DNA of 64,000 nt from an alpha proteobacterium HIMB114 (GCA_000163555.2 ADAC02000001.1:248001-312000); one strand, 5' to 3'; shown: positions 1 through 8,285, numbered from the stretch's first letter. Numbers and translations are program-made. Notes: generated from the letters alone by a model not told the origin.

Positions 1-198
1 TCTTGATCTACTGAAATAATGTGCTTCTTTTGTCTCAATAGTTTTTTTAAATGCTTCCTCATTCATATAACCGTGCATTAAAATTTCCCCAGATTTATAA
101 TCAGTGGTGATCACAGGTATCAACCCATTTTGATCAAACTTTGGGCATAATTCTTTACCTTCTTCTACTTGTTCTACAGATATTCTTTTTTTAAACAT
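1..198 (-). CDS. hisI: Phosphoribosyl-AMP cyclohydrolase, 5' part only
   Basis: The reading frame starts at the ATG at 198 and runs off the window start after 66 codons, so only the N-terminal part is present. Visible family features are an early [12 protein letters not shown] block and the [10 protein letters not shown] segment, followed by SRSR at the window edge. HisI opens the ring of phosphoribosyl-AMP in histidine biosynthesis. It is divergent from folE, with 59 bases between the two starts, which must hold both promoters. The assignment rests on recognising the N-terminal domain; the zinc-binding cysteines lie outside the window. Confidence 0.85.
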   Translation of the reverse strand, partial: MFKKRISVEQVEEGKELCPKFDQNGLIPVITTDYKSGEILMHGYMNEEAFKKTIETKEAHYFSRSR

Positions 199-257
199 TG
201 TTATGTGTATCTATAATTGTATATTAGATTAATCAAATTTAATTATACAGGGACTAA

Positions 258-869
258 ATGACAAATAAAAATGTAACAGAATTTAAAGCAAAATTAGTAG
301 AAAAGATTAGTAAAGAGGAAGCAAAAAAAGCTATTCAAACAATATTAAAATACATTGGGGAAAATCCTGATCGCGAAGGCCTAATTGAAACCCCAAAAAG
401 AGTAATCAAAGCTTTTGATGAATATTTCTCAGGCTATGCAGAAGACCCCCAGTTATATTTGGAAAAAACTTTTGGAGATGTGGAAGGATATAACGATATG
501 GTTATTCAAAAAAACATTTCTATCCAAAGTCATTGCGAACACCATATGGCACCAATAATTGGAATTACTCATGTGGCTTATATCCCTTCAGAAAAAGTTG
601 TTGGTTTAAGCAAATTAGCTAGAGTCGTTGAGGCGTATTCAAGAAGACTGCAAACCCAGGAGAGATTAACTATGCAAATTGCCAATGCGATTAACAAAGG
701 TTTAAAAGCTCATGGAGCGGCAGTGTGTATTGATGCTGTTCACCAATGCATGACGACTAGAGGAGTAATGAAAGAAAACGCATCAACTGTAACAAACTAT
801 TTCACAGGCTCATTTAGAGATAGTCAGTCACTTCAGCAAAGATTTTTATCTTATATTAACCAAAAGTAA
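258..869 (+). CDS. folE: GTP cyclohydrolase I
   Basis: This 203-residue protein has the usual length for the family. It makes 7,8-dihydroneopterin triphosphate from GTP, the first step of folate synthesis. The zinc site is complete: Cys93 and His96 lie in the SHCEHHMAPI motif and Cys164 in HQCMTTRGV. The RRLQTQERLT segment near residue 130 is also typical. The stop codon overlaps the ATG of the next gene by one base, so the two are probably co-translated. A CADD-like candidate pABA synthase 5.5 kb downstream would feed the same pathway. Confidence 0.95.
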   Translation: MTNKNVTEFKAKLVEKISKEEAKKAIQTILKYIGENPDREGLIETPKRVIKAFDEYFSGYAEDPQLYLEKTFGDVEGYNDMVIQKNISIQSHCEHHMAPIIGITHVAYIPSEKVVGLSKLARVVEAYSRRLQTQERLTMQIANAINKGLKAHGAAVCIDAVHQCMTTRGVMKENASTVTNYFTGSFRDSQSLQQRFLSYINQK

Positions 870-1105
870 TGTTTGATATTCCTGATAAATATAAAAATTT
901 AAAAAAAGTTTATGTTGATACAACTCATGTAGCGACACAAATAGATAGCCCTAAAGTTTATTATAAAATCAAACCAAACGAAGGATATGTAGTTTGTGGA
1001 TACTGTAATATTTGCTTTATTTTAAAAGAGGACGCAGATCTTGATACGGACAGAGTATTTTTTTATAATGAAAGACAAAGTAAATTAGAACATCAATCAA
1101 ATTAA
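869..1105 (+). CDS. Small CHCC-type zinc-finger-like protein, degenerate
   Basis: This 78-residue protein overlaps the folE stop by one base. Its middle resembles the zf-CHCC domain (NDUFS6-like), with a PKVYYKI strand followed by VVCGYCNICF. The C-x2-C pair is kept. The upstream Cys and His expected before PKVY are not where the family has them; the His position is Ser here. Another His and a later Cys in the CNIC segment might substitute. In complex I the domain binds zinc in an accessory subunit, but small stand-alone bacterial copies have no clear function. The role here is unknown. Confidence 0.7.
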   Translation: MFDIPDKYKNLKKVYVDTTHVATQIDSPKVYYKIKPNEGYVVCGYCNICFILKEDADLDTDRVFFYNERQSKLEHQSN

Positions 1106-1111
1106 AATTTT

Positions 1112-2107
1112 ATGAGTTTTAAAGCTATAGTTTTAAATAAGGATGGTGAAAATTTTACCAGAGAACTTAAAGAGGTTGAAAAGTCTTTTTTAACTCATGG
1201 TAATGTTTTGGTTAAAGTAGATTATTCATCTTTAAATTTTAAAGACGGCATGATTTTAAAGAATGGAGGAAACCTGGTTAAAGATTATCCTCATATACCA
1301 GGTATAGACTTTGCAGGAACCGTTGAGGAAAGCGAGTCTGGTAAATTCAAAAAGGGTGACAAAGTCATATTAACTGGCTGGAGAGTAGGCGAGGTTTTTT
1401 TTGGTGGGTATTCTCAGTATGCAAAAGTTCAAGATGATTTTTTAGTTAAAATGCCAAATGACCTAGATAGTAAAAAGGCAATGATATTAGGAACGGCAGG
1501 CCTTACAGCTTTAATGTGTGTCTTAGCTATTCAAGCAAGAGAGACAATTTTATTAGGTGAGCCAATAAAAGATGTTTTAGTGACAGGTGCTACAGGTGGA
1601 GTTGGAAGTGTTGCAGTTTTAGCGCTTAGTAAACTTGGTTATAATGTTTCAGCCGTAACTGGAAAAAAAGATAAATCAGATTTTTTAAAATCCTTTGGAG
1701 CAAATAATATTGTAGATCGTTCAGAACTTGATCAAGATGCAAGACCAATTGATAAAGGCTTATACGACGGGGTAGTTGATACAACAGGTGGGAAAATACT
1801 TGCAAAAGCATTATCTCATACAAGACCAAATGGTATTGTAGCTGCTTGTGGATTGGCTAGTAGTTACAAATTAGAAACAACTGTTATGCCTTTTATTATT
1901 AGAGGAGTTAAGCTCTGGGGAATAGACTCTGTTACAGCTCCTGCAAAAAGAAGAGAGTTTCTATGGTCACAAGCGACTAATTATATTGATTTTAATAAGT
2001 TATCCGAGGGTGTCCAAGAATGGGGTCTTGAAAATTTAATTCAAAATTCATCTAAAATATTAAAAGGCCAAATCTCAGGAAGAGTTATTATAAACGTAAA
2101 TAAATAA
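1112..2107 (+). CDS. acuI: Acrylyl-CoA reductase-like quinone oxidoreductase (YhdH/AcuI family)
   Basis: A 331-residue medium-chain reductase without structural zinc cysteines. It carries the SLNFKD motif (residues 40-45) and an NADPH-binding GATGGVGSVAV loop (159-169), typical of the YhdH/YhfP/AcuI group. Characterised members reduce acryloyl-CoA to propionyl-CoA and so detoxify acrylate made by DMSP cleavage; that role fits a marine SAR11 cell but is inference. It lies 6 bases after the zinc-finger gene and 1 base before the LysR gene, so it is probably in the same transcript. Another quinone reductase of the same superfamily is at 56017-56991. Confidence 0.85.
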   Translation: MSFKAIVLNKDGENFTRELKEVEKSFLTHGNVLVKVDYSSLNFKDGMILKNGGNLVKDYPHIPGIDFAGTVEESESGKFKKGDKVILTGWRVGEVFFGGYSQYAKVQDDFLVKMPNDLDSKKAMILGTAGLTALMCVLAIQARETILLGEPIKDVLVTGATGGVGSVAVLALSKLGYNVSAVTGKKDKSDFLKSFGANNIVDRSELDQDARPIDKGLYDGVVDTTGGKILAKALSHTRPNGIVAACGLASSYKLETTVMPFIIRGVKLWGIDSVTAPAKRREFLWSQATNYIDFNKLSEGVQEWGLENLIQNSSKILKGQISGRVIINVNK

Positions 2108-2108
2108 T

Positions 2109-2993
2109 ATGGATTGGGATAAGTTAAAGATTTTTCATGCTGTTACCCAAGCAGGAAGTTTTACTAAAGCTGGGGAAGTATTAAATTTAAGTCAATCTGC
2201 AATAAGTAGGCAAATTCAATCTTTAGAATATGAACTTAAATGCAGTCTTTTTCAAAGACATGCAAGAGGACTGTCTTTAACTGAAAATGGAGAAACTTTA
2301 TATAAAACTGCAAATGAAGTTATTTCTAAAATTAAAGAGGTAGAAACTGACCTTGTTGAGAGAAAAGATAAACCATCTGGAAAATTAGTAGTTACCACAG
2401 TTGTTGGTTTTGGTGGAATTTGGCTTACTCCAAGAATTAAAGAATTTAGGGATAAGAATCCAGATATTGAAGTTGAGTTAGTTGTTACAAACGATGAGTT
2501 AGACCTAAGCTTAAGAGAAGCTGACATAGCTATTTGGATGAGACCTCCGAAACAACTTAATTATATTCAAAGAAAGCTGGTTGATATTAATTACCACATT
2601 TATGGTTCTTCAAAATATATAGCAAAAAAAGGGACACCTAAAACTGCAAAAGATTTAGATAAACATGATTTAATTACTTACGGGAAAGGTACACCCTCAC
2701 CTTTATCTGAAAAAGAATGGATTTTAAAATTAGGATCTAAACAAAAAAGAAAACCTGTAATGAAAGTTAATAATATTTATTCATTAATGTTAGCTGTTGA
2801 TGCTGGAGCTGGTCTAGCAGCGTTACCTGATTATATGGTGGGTGATAACAAAGGTTTAGTCCGAGTTCTTCCTGAAACAAAGGGACCAAAATATGAAGCG
2901 CATTTTGTCTACCCACAATCTTTAAAAAATGTTGCAAGAGTAAAAGCTTTTAGAGACTTTATATTTAATAAAGTTGCTGAATGGAATTTTTAA
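2109..2993 (+). CDS. LysR-family transcriptional regulator
   Basis: A 294-residue LTTR. The N-terminal winged helix-turn-helix spans about residues 1-60 (FTKAGEVLNLSQSAISRQIQ is the classic LysR helix pair). A periplasmic-binding-protein-like effector domain follows from about residue 90. It starts one base after the AcuI-like stop, so it may control that operon or itself. No operator could be pinned down. Its stop codon overlaps by 4 bases the end of a possible small ORF on the other strand. Confidence 0.92.
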   Translation: MDWDKLKIFHAVTQAGSFTKAGEVLNLSQSAISRQIQSLEYELKCSLFQRHARGLSLTENGETLYKTANEVISKIKEVETDLVERKDKPSGKLVVTTVVGFGGIWLTPRIKEFRDKNPDIEVELVVTNDELDLSLREADIAIWMRPPKQLNYIQRKLVDINYHIYGSSKYIAKKGTPKTAKDLDKHDLITYGKGTPSPLSEKEWILKLGSKQKRKPVMKVNNIYSLMLAVDAGAGLAALPDYMVGDNKGLVRVLPETKGPKYEAHFVYPQSLKNVARVKAFRDFIFNKVAEWNF

Positions 2994-3205
2994 GCACTCA
3001 AAACTCTTTTTTTTAACCTAGGTTTTTTTTGTTTTTTTAATTTTGTTTGAAGGTTTTTTAGTAATTTATATCTATTTTTAAGCTCTTTTTGTTTTGCTTT
3101 ATAACTATGATTGAGATTTTTTTTTTTTGATTTTAATATTAATTGAAAGGAAAATAAAATAACAAAATAAACGATAAGTAAAATGATACTTATTTTTAAT
3201 AACAG
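2990..3205 (-). CDS. Possible small membrane protein with a non-ATG start
   Basis: Downstream of the bactofilin gene and on the same strand there is an open frame of about 71 codons ending at 2990. It reads as a hydrophobic segment (SIILLIVYFVILFSF) followed by a very Lys-rich, helix-prone tail (KELKNRYKLLKNLQTKLKK). No ATG, GTG or TTG begins it. The first plausible codon is CTG at 3205, ten bases after a GGAG sequence inside the bactofilin stop region. In such AT-rich DNA a stop-free run of this length is unusual, but Lys/Ile-rich spurious ORFs also occur. Treat this as a candidate only. Confidence 0.35.
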   Translation of the reverse strand: MLLKISIILLIVYFVILFSFQLILKSKKKNLNHSYKAKQKELKNRYKLLKNLQTKLKKQKKPRLKKRVLSA

Positions 3206-3212
3206 AGCCGTA

Positions 3213-3533
3213 TTAAGCTCCTTTTTTTGTTAATGCTTGAATTTTTATGTTGGCACCATCTTCGATTGATATACTTTCGCCAACAACATCTCCTTCGAAG
3301 TTACACCCTCTTTTAATTTTGACTCTCTTTGCCGCTAAAGAACCTTTGATTTTTCCATTTACTTCAATTTCATCTGCATTGATATCACCATTGATTTCTG
3401 CAGTTTTTGATAAATTTACTTTATGTGCTGCAATGTTGCCATCAAATTTGCACCCAAGTATGATATCATCTTTTTCAGTTATTTTACCTTTTAATTCAAC
3501 ATCAGGTAAAAGAATTGAATTTGATGATGCCAT
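3213..3533 (-). CDS. Bactofilin (polymer-forming cytoskeletal protein)
   Basis: This 106-residue protein is almost entirely a bactofilin (DUF583) beta-helix, with repeated short strands such as GKITEKDDIILGCKFDGNIAA and EINGDINADEIEVNGKIKG. Bactofilins self-assemble into filaments without nucleotide and organise cell shape or wall enzymes. It lies 16 bases downstream of a longer bactofilin on the same strand, so the two are likely co-expressed and may co-polymerise. The termini are very short compared with typical bactofilins. No M23 peptidase, a common bactofilin partner, is visible nearby. Confidence 0.85.
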   Translation of the reverse strand: MASSNSILLPDVELKGKITEKDDIILGCKFDGNIAAHKVNLSKTAEINGDINADEIEVNGKIKGSLAAKRVKIKRGCNFEGDVVGESISIEDGANIKIQALTKKGA

Positions 3534-3549
3534 TTAGACTTTTGTATTT

Positions 3550-4062
3550 TTAATTATCTTCTTCTTTAGCTGTACCGAAGAAACCACCACCAGATTTTTT
3601 ATTCGTTTCTTCTTCGTCTTTTACTAATTTGATTTTTGATTTTTGGAAATCTTCATCTGACATTTCAGCAATTGTTCCACTAATCTTTCCACCTAAAGCA
3701 ATTTCTAAATCTTTATATCTTATTTCTCCTTTTGCTACTCCTGAAGAAGAAACAGATAATGTACCAGCAACTTGTAAGTTACCATCGTAATTACCTTCAA
3801 TTTCAGCAGTCTCAACAGCCGTCTCCCCATCGACACCGCCACCATTTTTGACACTTATTTTTCCAGCAGCAACTTTCCCAGTGTGTTTACCATTTACAAT
3901 AACTTCATTTGGAGCATTAATTTCACCATTTACAGAAACACCAGAACCGATATGAATATTACCTTCCTTGGTACCGTCCATTGATGATGTTCTTGAAGTA
4001 GTAGACCTTGTAAAAGGGCTTCCAGTAGATTGATTATTATTTTCGTCGTCAAAAATTGCCAT
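3550..4062 (-). CDS. Bactofilin with disordered N- and C-terminal tails
   Basis: A 170-residue bactofilin. A Ser/Thr/Asn-rich, probably disordered N-terminus (about residues 1-32) precedes the beta-helical repeat core (about 33-135, with turns such as GSGVSVNGEINAPNEVIVNG). A charged tail follows (EEETNKKSGGGFFGTAKEEDN). It is first in a two-gene bactofilin pair. The GGGFFG element near the C-terminus could be a membrane or partner docking motif (inference). The upstream region (4063-4137) lies between this gene and a divergent LysE exporter. Confidence 0.88.
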   Translation of the reverse strand: MAIFDDENNNQSTGSPFTRSTTSRTSSMDGTKEGNIHIGSGVSVNGEINAPNEVIVNGKHTGKVAAGKISVKNGGGVDGETAVETAEIEGNYDGNLQVAGTLSVSSSGVAKGEIRYKDLEIALGGKISGTIAEMSDEDFQKSKIKLVKDEEETNKKSGGGFFGTAKEEDN

Positions 4063-4152
4063 TTTTATAATTCCTTTTTGTTAATAAGATTTTATAAAAC
4101 AACATATTAATAGAATCCAGTCAAATTATTATGTAAATTGATATTTTTTGTA

Positions 4153-4767
4153 ATGATTTATCTTTTTACAGGTCTCATAATAGGTTTTTTTGTTGCATTA
4201 CCAGTAGGAGCTGCTGCTTTATTATGTATAAATCGATCAATTCAATATGGCTTAAAAGCAGGCGTATTTACTGGTTTGGGAGTTGCAACTGCAGATTTAG
4301 TTTACGGTTTTATTGCAGTATTTGGACTTTTTGCAATTTCAGGAGAGACATTAGAAAATCAACCAGTTTTAAGGTTAGCAGGAGCATTTTGCATTATGTT
4401 TATTGGTTTAAGAATGATGACCAAAGTTCCAAATACAAATTCTGATAATACACTTCATGAAACGGCCTTCAAGGATTCATTAACTGGCTTTTTAGTAACA
4501 ATTAGCAATCCAATGACCATAATTGCCTTTGTGGCTGCTCTTTCTTACGTTAATTATTTAATGGAAGAAATCAGTTACTTTGGATCTTTGCTTATAATTA
4601 CAGGTATTTTTTTTGGCTCTTTTTTTTGGTGGTTAGCGCTTTCATCTTTATCAATAAAATTAAAGGATAAATTAACTTCAAATTTCTTAAGAAAAATTAA
4701 TTTAATTTCCGGTTCATTAGTTTTTATTTTTGGAATATTACTTGTTTTAAGTATAAAGAGTTTTTAA
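4153..4767 (+). CDS. LysE/RhtB-family exporter
   Basis: An integral membrane protein of about 204 residues with roughly six hydrophobic segments and the family signature near the N-terminus (GFFVALPVGAAALLCINRSIQYG). LysE/RhtB proteins export amino acids or related metabolites. I chose the ATG at 4153; a TTG at 4138 would add five residues. The stop overlaps the rseP start by one base, so the two are coupled. Two other LysE-type genes occur at 16896 and 20713. Confidence 0.85.
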   Translation: MIYLFTGLIIGFFVALPVGAAALLCINRSIQYGLKAGVFTGLGVATADLVYGFIAVFGLFAISGETLENQPVLRLAGAFCIMFIGLRMMTKVPNTNSDNTLHETAFKDSLTGFLVTISNPMTIIAFVAALSYVNYLMEEISYFGSLLIITGIFFGSFFWWLALSSLSIKLKDKLTSNFLRKINLISGSLVFIFGILLVLSIKSF

Positions 4768-5867
4768 TGTTGCAGTATATTTTATCTTTTGTTGTTTTGA
4801 TCTCTGTTGTTGTGTTTGTTCACGAATATGGACATTATTATTTTGCAAAGAAATATAAAGTTGGCGTCACTGATTTTTCTATAGGTTTTGGTAAAGAATT
4901 ATTTGGTTTTTACGACAAAGATGGAACAAGATGGAAAATATGCGCAATTCCACTTGGTGGATATGTAAAGTTTTTTGGAGATAGTAATTCAGCCTCTCAA
5001 CCTGTCAGTTTATCCAAAATTGACGATAAAGATCATTCCAAATTATTAACTACAAAGCCATTATATCAAAGGGCAATAATTGTTTCCGCAGGTCCAATAG
5101 CTAACTTTATATTAGCTATTTTTATTTTCTCATTAATCTTTATGACTGTTGGAAAAGATATTACTGTTCCAATTATAACTGAAGTTCAACAAAATTCACC
5201 TGCTTCAAAAGCTGGGTTGAAGAGTAATGATCAAATTACTTTTATTGATGAGAAAAAAATTGAAAGCATTAATGATGTTGCTTTGTACATAACCACAAGT
5301 AAATCCGATAAAGTAAAGGTAGAGGTTTTAAGAAATCAAAGACCTTTATCTTTTATTATTGAACCTGAAAAAAAAATTACTAAGGATAATTTTGGTAATA
5401 ATATTGAAAGAAAATTAATTGGAATAAAAATAGCTCCTCTTAAAGGTAAAATGGAAAAAGAAAAACTTGGTCCATCAAAAGCGATATTTTTATCTATTAA
5501 AGAAACCTATAATACAATTTCAATGACACTATCTTATTTAGGAAAAATGATTGTTGGAAAAGAAAGTGCTAATCAATTAGGAGGTCCTATTAAAATTGCA
5601 CAAATTTCAGGAAAGGTAGCTGAACATGGATTGATACCTTTCTTATCGATCATGGCATATATATCAATCAGCTTAGGCTTAATTAATTTATTTCCAATCC
5701 CCTTGTTAGACGGTGGTCATTTATTTTTTTATTTAATTGAATTTTTAAGAGGAAAACCATTAAGTGAAAATATTCAAATTTATTTTTATAAATTTGGAAT
5801 GGCTGTTTTGTTTACTCTAATGTTTTTTGCAACTTTTAATGATCTTAAAAGTCTTGGATTGTTTTAA
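4767..5867 (+). CDS. rseP: RIP-type site-2 zinc metalloprotease (RseP-like)
   Basis: A 366-residue intramembrane protease. The zinc motif HEYGH is in the first helix (near residue 20), a PDZ domain follows (about 125-205), and the third zinc ligand is in the PIPLLDGGHL motif near the C-terminus. RseP-like enzymes cut membrane-spanning anti-sigma factors or leftover signal peptides. It overlaps the LysE-type gene by one base instead of sitting beside dxr and bamA as in many proteobacteria, so the neighbourhood gives no substrate. Confidence 0.92.
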   Translation: MLQYILSFVVLISVVVFVHEYGHYYFAKKYKVGVTDFSIGFGKELFGFYDKDGTRWKICAIPLGGYVKFFGDSNSASQPVSLSKIDDKDHSKLLTTKPLYQRAIIVSAGPIANFILAIFIFSLIFMTVGKDITVPIITEVQQNSPASKAGLKSNDQITFIDEKKIESINDVALYITTSKSDKVKVEVLRNQRPLSFIIEPEKKITKDNFGNNIERKLIGIKIAPLKGKMEKEKLGPSKAIFLSIKETYNTISMTLSYLGKMIVGKESANQLGGPIKIAQISGKVAEHGLIPFLSIMAYISISLGLINLFPIPLLDGGHLFFYLIEFLRGKPLSENIQIYFYKFGMAVLFTLMFFATFNDLKSLGLF

Positions 5868-5916
5868 AAAGTCCTTTTTTACAAACCATTAGTTGAAATC
5901 TGTGGTTAAAAAGTCC
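5864..5916. repeat. Pair of 11-bp direct repeats upstream of HU
   Basis: TTAAAAAGTCC occurs at 5864-5874, overlapping the rseP stop codon, and exactly again at 5906-5916. The copies are 42 bases apart centre to centre, close to four helical turns, which would place both on one face of the DNA. They lie 75-127 bases upstream of the HU start. They could be a protein-binding pair that controls HU, or chance repeats in AT-rich sequence. Confidence 0.45.
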
Positions 5917-5990
5917 CCCAAAATGATTTTTCGTTGATTTTATTGAGTTTTTGAAAGAATGTTAATTATTAACGATTCGAAAGGACCAAA

Positions 5991-6266
5991 ATGAACAAAA
6001 AACAGCTTGTTGCTAAAATTTCTAGCACACTAAACTTAAGCAAAGCTGATGCCGAGAGGACATTTGATAGTATAACTAATATTATTTTAGATGCGCTTAA
6101 AGATGATGACGCGGTAAAAATTGCAGGTTTTGGTACTTACAAAGTAGCAAAAAGAAAAGCAAGACAAGGAAGAAACCCAAGAACTGGGGAAACTATCCAA
6201 ATCTCAGCTTCGCAAAAAGTGAAGTTTTTACCTGCAAAAGCTTTAAAAGACATGTTCAATAAATAG
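5991..6266 (+). CDS. hup: HU-family DNA-binding protein
   Basis: This 91-residue protein has the standard HU length. It has the IAGFGTYKVAKRKARQGRNP arm region and the GETIQISASQKVKFLPAKALK C-terminus. HU bends DNA and compacts the nucleoid. It stands alone between a 123-base upstream region carrying two direct repeats and a strong terminator. A purine-rich AAAGGA precedes the ATG. It is probably a highly expressed single-gene transcript. Confidence 0.97.
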   Translation: MNKKQLVAKISSTLNLSKADAERTFDSITNIILDALKDDDAVKIAGFGTYKVAKRKARQGRNPRTGETIQISASQKVKFLPAKALKDMFNK

Positions 6267-6272
6267 TCTTTC

Positions 6273-6309
6273 AAAACAGCCTTATTTTTCGATAAAATAA
6301 GGCTGTTTT
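6273..6309 (+). terminator. Perfect 16-bp terminator hairpin after HU
   Basis: AAAACAGCCTTATTTT (6273-6288) pairs without mismatch with 6294-6309 around the five-base loop TCGAT. The 3' arm ends in TTTT, and a T-rich stretch follows shortly. It starts 7 bases after the HU stop. Confidence 0.9.
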
Positions 6310-6411
6310 AAATCTTATTTTTTTCACACAATTAAATAAATCACGTTTTTATTGATTGAATTATTGATCAATAAAAATAAAGTTAATGTAATTAATTATA
6401 TAGGAGTCGAC

Positions 6412-7083
6412 ATGTTTTCAAAAAAATTAGCAGATAAATTAGATGAATATCATCTATTAAAACATCCATTTTACCAGGCGTGGAATGAAGGAAAATTAAA
6501 TAGAGAAATTATAAAAGATTATGCCGAGCAGTATTATCAGCACGTAAAAGCTTTCCCAAGATATATCAGTGCAACACATTCTTTATGTGAAGATATTTCA
6601 AAAAGAAAAGTGCTTTTGGAAAATTTACAAGAAGAAGAAGATAGAGACAATGATCATCCTAAACTTTGGAAACAGTTTGCAATGGCGTTGGGAGCTGATG
6701 ACAAGGAAATTGAAACAAAAGATCAAGATAGTTTCACAAAAGATATGATCGATAATTTTTTCAAACAAGCAAGATCAAGTTATGCCGAAGGACTTGGTTC
6801 TTTTTATACCTATGAAAGACAAGTTCCAGAAGTTGCTGATGTAAAAATTACTGGATTAAAACAACACTATGGTGTCGATACCAAAAAAGGGCTACAGTTT
6901 TTTGAAGTTCATAAAGATGCAGATGTAATCCATAGAGCTGAATGCGAAAAACTTTTGGATGAACTTACTCTAGAAGAACAAGCAAAAGCAGAAAAAGCAG
7001 CACTAACGACTGCTAAATTTATGTGGAACTTTTTATCTGGAGTGGCTTTAAAGCACAAATTACCTTTGGAGTGTGCAGCCTAA
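6412..7083 (+). CDS. CADD-like iron protein, candidate p-aminobenzoate synthase
   Basis: A 223-residue helical protein of the TenA/PqqC fold, CADD subgroup. I chose the ATG at 6412 because AGGAG at 6402-6406 sits 5 bases before it; a longer frame opens at 6352. The metal ligands of the family are visible: Glu75 and His82 (EEEDRDNDH), Glu135 (YTYER), and His167, Asp171, His174 (HKDADVIH). Tyr21 and Lys145 align with Tyr27 and Lys152 of Chlamydia CADD, residues reported as needed for self-sacrificing pABA formation (from memory). A role in folate synthesis is supported by folE in the window but not proven. Confidence 0.78.
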   Translation: MFSKKLADKLDEYHLLKHPFYQAWNEGKLNREIIKDYAEQYYQHVKAFPRYISATHSLCEDISKRKVLLENLQEEEDRDNDHPKLWKQFAMALGADDKEIETKDQDSFTKDMIDNFFKQARSSYAEGLGSFYTYERQVPEVADVKITGLKQHYGVDTKKGLQFFEVHKDADVIHRAECEKLLDELTLEEQAKAEKAALTTAKFMWNFLSGVALKHKLPLECAA

Positions 7084-7098
7084 ATAATTAATTCTTAA

Positions 7099-7127
7099 AA
7101 GCGTAGCCCTACAAAACGGCTGCGCTT
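7099..7127 (+). promoter_or_regulatory. Hairpin directly upstream of serC (serC-leader-like)
   Basis: AAGCGTAGCC (7099-7108) pairs with GGCTGCGCTT (7118-7127), 10 pairs including one U-G, around a 9-base loop. It ends 9 bases before the serC ATG and no T-run follows, so it is not an obvious terminator for the plus strand. A serC leader RNA whose last stem overlaps the ribosome-binding site is known upstream of serC-serA operons in some alphaproteobacteria. Whether this short hairpin belongs to that class is inference. Confidence 0.5.
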
Positions 7128-7136
7128 AAAATCTAA

Positions 7137-8285
7137 ATGTCTAAGCCAATAACAAAGCCTAATAGTCCATATTTTTCTTCAGGTCCTTGTAAAAAAAGAC
7201 CCGGTTGGAATACATCCAAGTTTGACTTGGAAACACTGGGAAGATCACATAGAGCAAAACCTGCAAAAGAAAAATTATTACAAGTTATTGAACAGTCAAA
7301 AAAAATTTTAAACTTACCAGCTAATTATAAAGTTGGAATATTAGCTGGCTCAGACACAGGAGCTGTTGAGGCTGCAATGTGGAATTTACTTGGACCAAAT
7401 GGTGCCGAAGTTTTAGCTTGGGAAAGTTTTGGATTGGACTGGGCAAAAACGGTTACTGACCAATTAAAAATCGAAGGAAGTAATGTTCACAAAGCTGATT
7501 ATGGTAAATTACCAGATTTATCAAAAGTAGATTTTAGCAGAGATGTTCTTTTTAATTGGAATGGAACAACCTCAGGAGTTAGAGTTCCTGATGCAAACTG
7601 GATACCAGATAATAGAAAAGGTTTAGTTTTATGTGATGCGACATCCGCTGTATTTGCCATGGAAATGAATTTTGCAAAGCTTGATGTTATCACATGGTCG
7701 TGGCAAAAAGTATTAGGCGGTGAAGGTGCCCATGGGATGATTGCATTATCTCCAAAAGCAATTGAGCGTTTAGAGACACACAATCCTAAATGGCCATTAC
7801 CAAAAATATATAGATTAACGTCAAAAGGAAAGTTGGCTGACGGAGTTTTTAAAGGTGCAACTATCAATACCCCATCCATGTTTTGTGTAGAGGATGCTCT
7901 TGATGCACTAGCTTGGATTGAGTCTATAGGTGGTGCAAAAGGTGCGATTGATAGATCGAATAAAAATCTTGATGCAGTCAAATATTGGGTTGAACAAAGT
8001 GATTGGGCAGATTTTTTATGTGAGGATAAATCAAATTTATCTTCAACCAGCATTTGTCTGAAAGTTAAAGACAGTAACTTTTTAAAGTTAAGTGAAGAAG
8101 AACAATCTAATAAAATTAAGGAAATCAACAATCTTTTGGATAAAGAAAAAGTAGCATACGACATTAATTCATATCGAACAGCACCTCCTGGTTTTAGAAT
8201 CTGGGGTGGATCAACTGTGGAAACTTCTGATATTGAAAATTTATTACCTTGGTTAGATTGGGCTTATGCTGTAGTAAGCAGCTAA
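7137..8285 (+). CDS. serC: Phosphoserine aminotransferase
   Basis: A 382-residue PLP enzyme of the alphaproteobacterial SerC type. It starts with the [12 protein letters not shown] motif and has the PLP lysine in [15 protein letters not shown] near residue 190. It converts 3-phosphohydroxypyruvate and glutamate to phosphoserine. Its stop is immediately followed by the serA ATG, and serB overlaps serA by 8 bases, giving a tight serC-serA-serB operon. Several SAR11 genomes were reported to lack these genes, so their presence is notable. Confidence 0.95.
   Translation: MSKPITKPNSPYFSSGPCKKRPGWNTSKFDLETLGRSHRAKPAKEKLLQVIEQSKKILNLPANYKVGILAGSDTGAVEAAMWNLLGPNGAEVLAWESFGLDWAKTVTDQLKIEGSNVHKADYGKLPDLSKVDFSRDVLFNWNGTTSGVRVPDANWIPDNRKGLVLCDATSAVFAMEMNFAKLDVITWSWQKVLGGEGAHGMIALSPKAIERLETHNPKWPLPKIYRLTSKGKLADGVFKGATINTPSMFCVEDALDALAWIESIGGAKGAIDRSNKNLDAVKYWVEQSDWADFLCEDKSNLSSTSICLKVKDSNFLKLSEEEQSNKIKEINNLLDKEKVAYDINSYRTAPPGFRIWGGSTVETSDIENLLPWLDWAYAVVSS

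Noticed and set aside
7499-8164. Open frame of 221 codons on the minus strand inside serC
   Set aside because: It is fully antisense to a highly conserved enzyme gene, has no recognisable domain, and its composition mirrors the serC codons.
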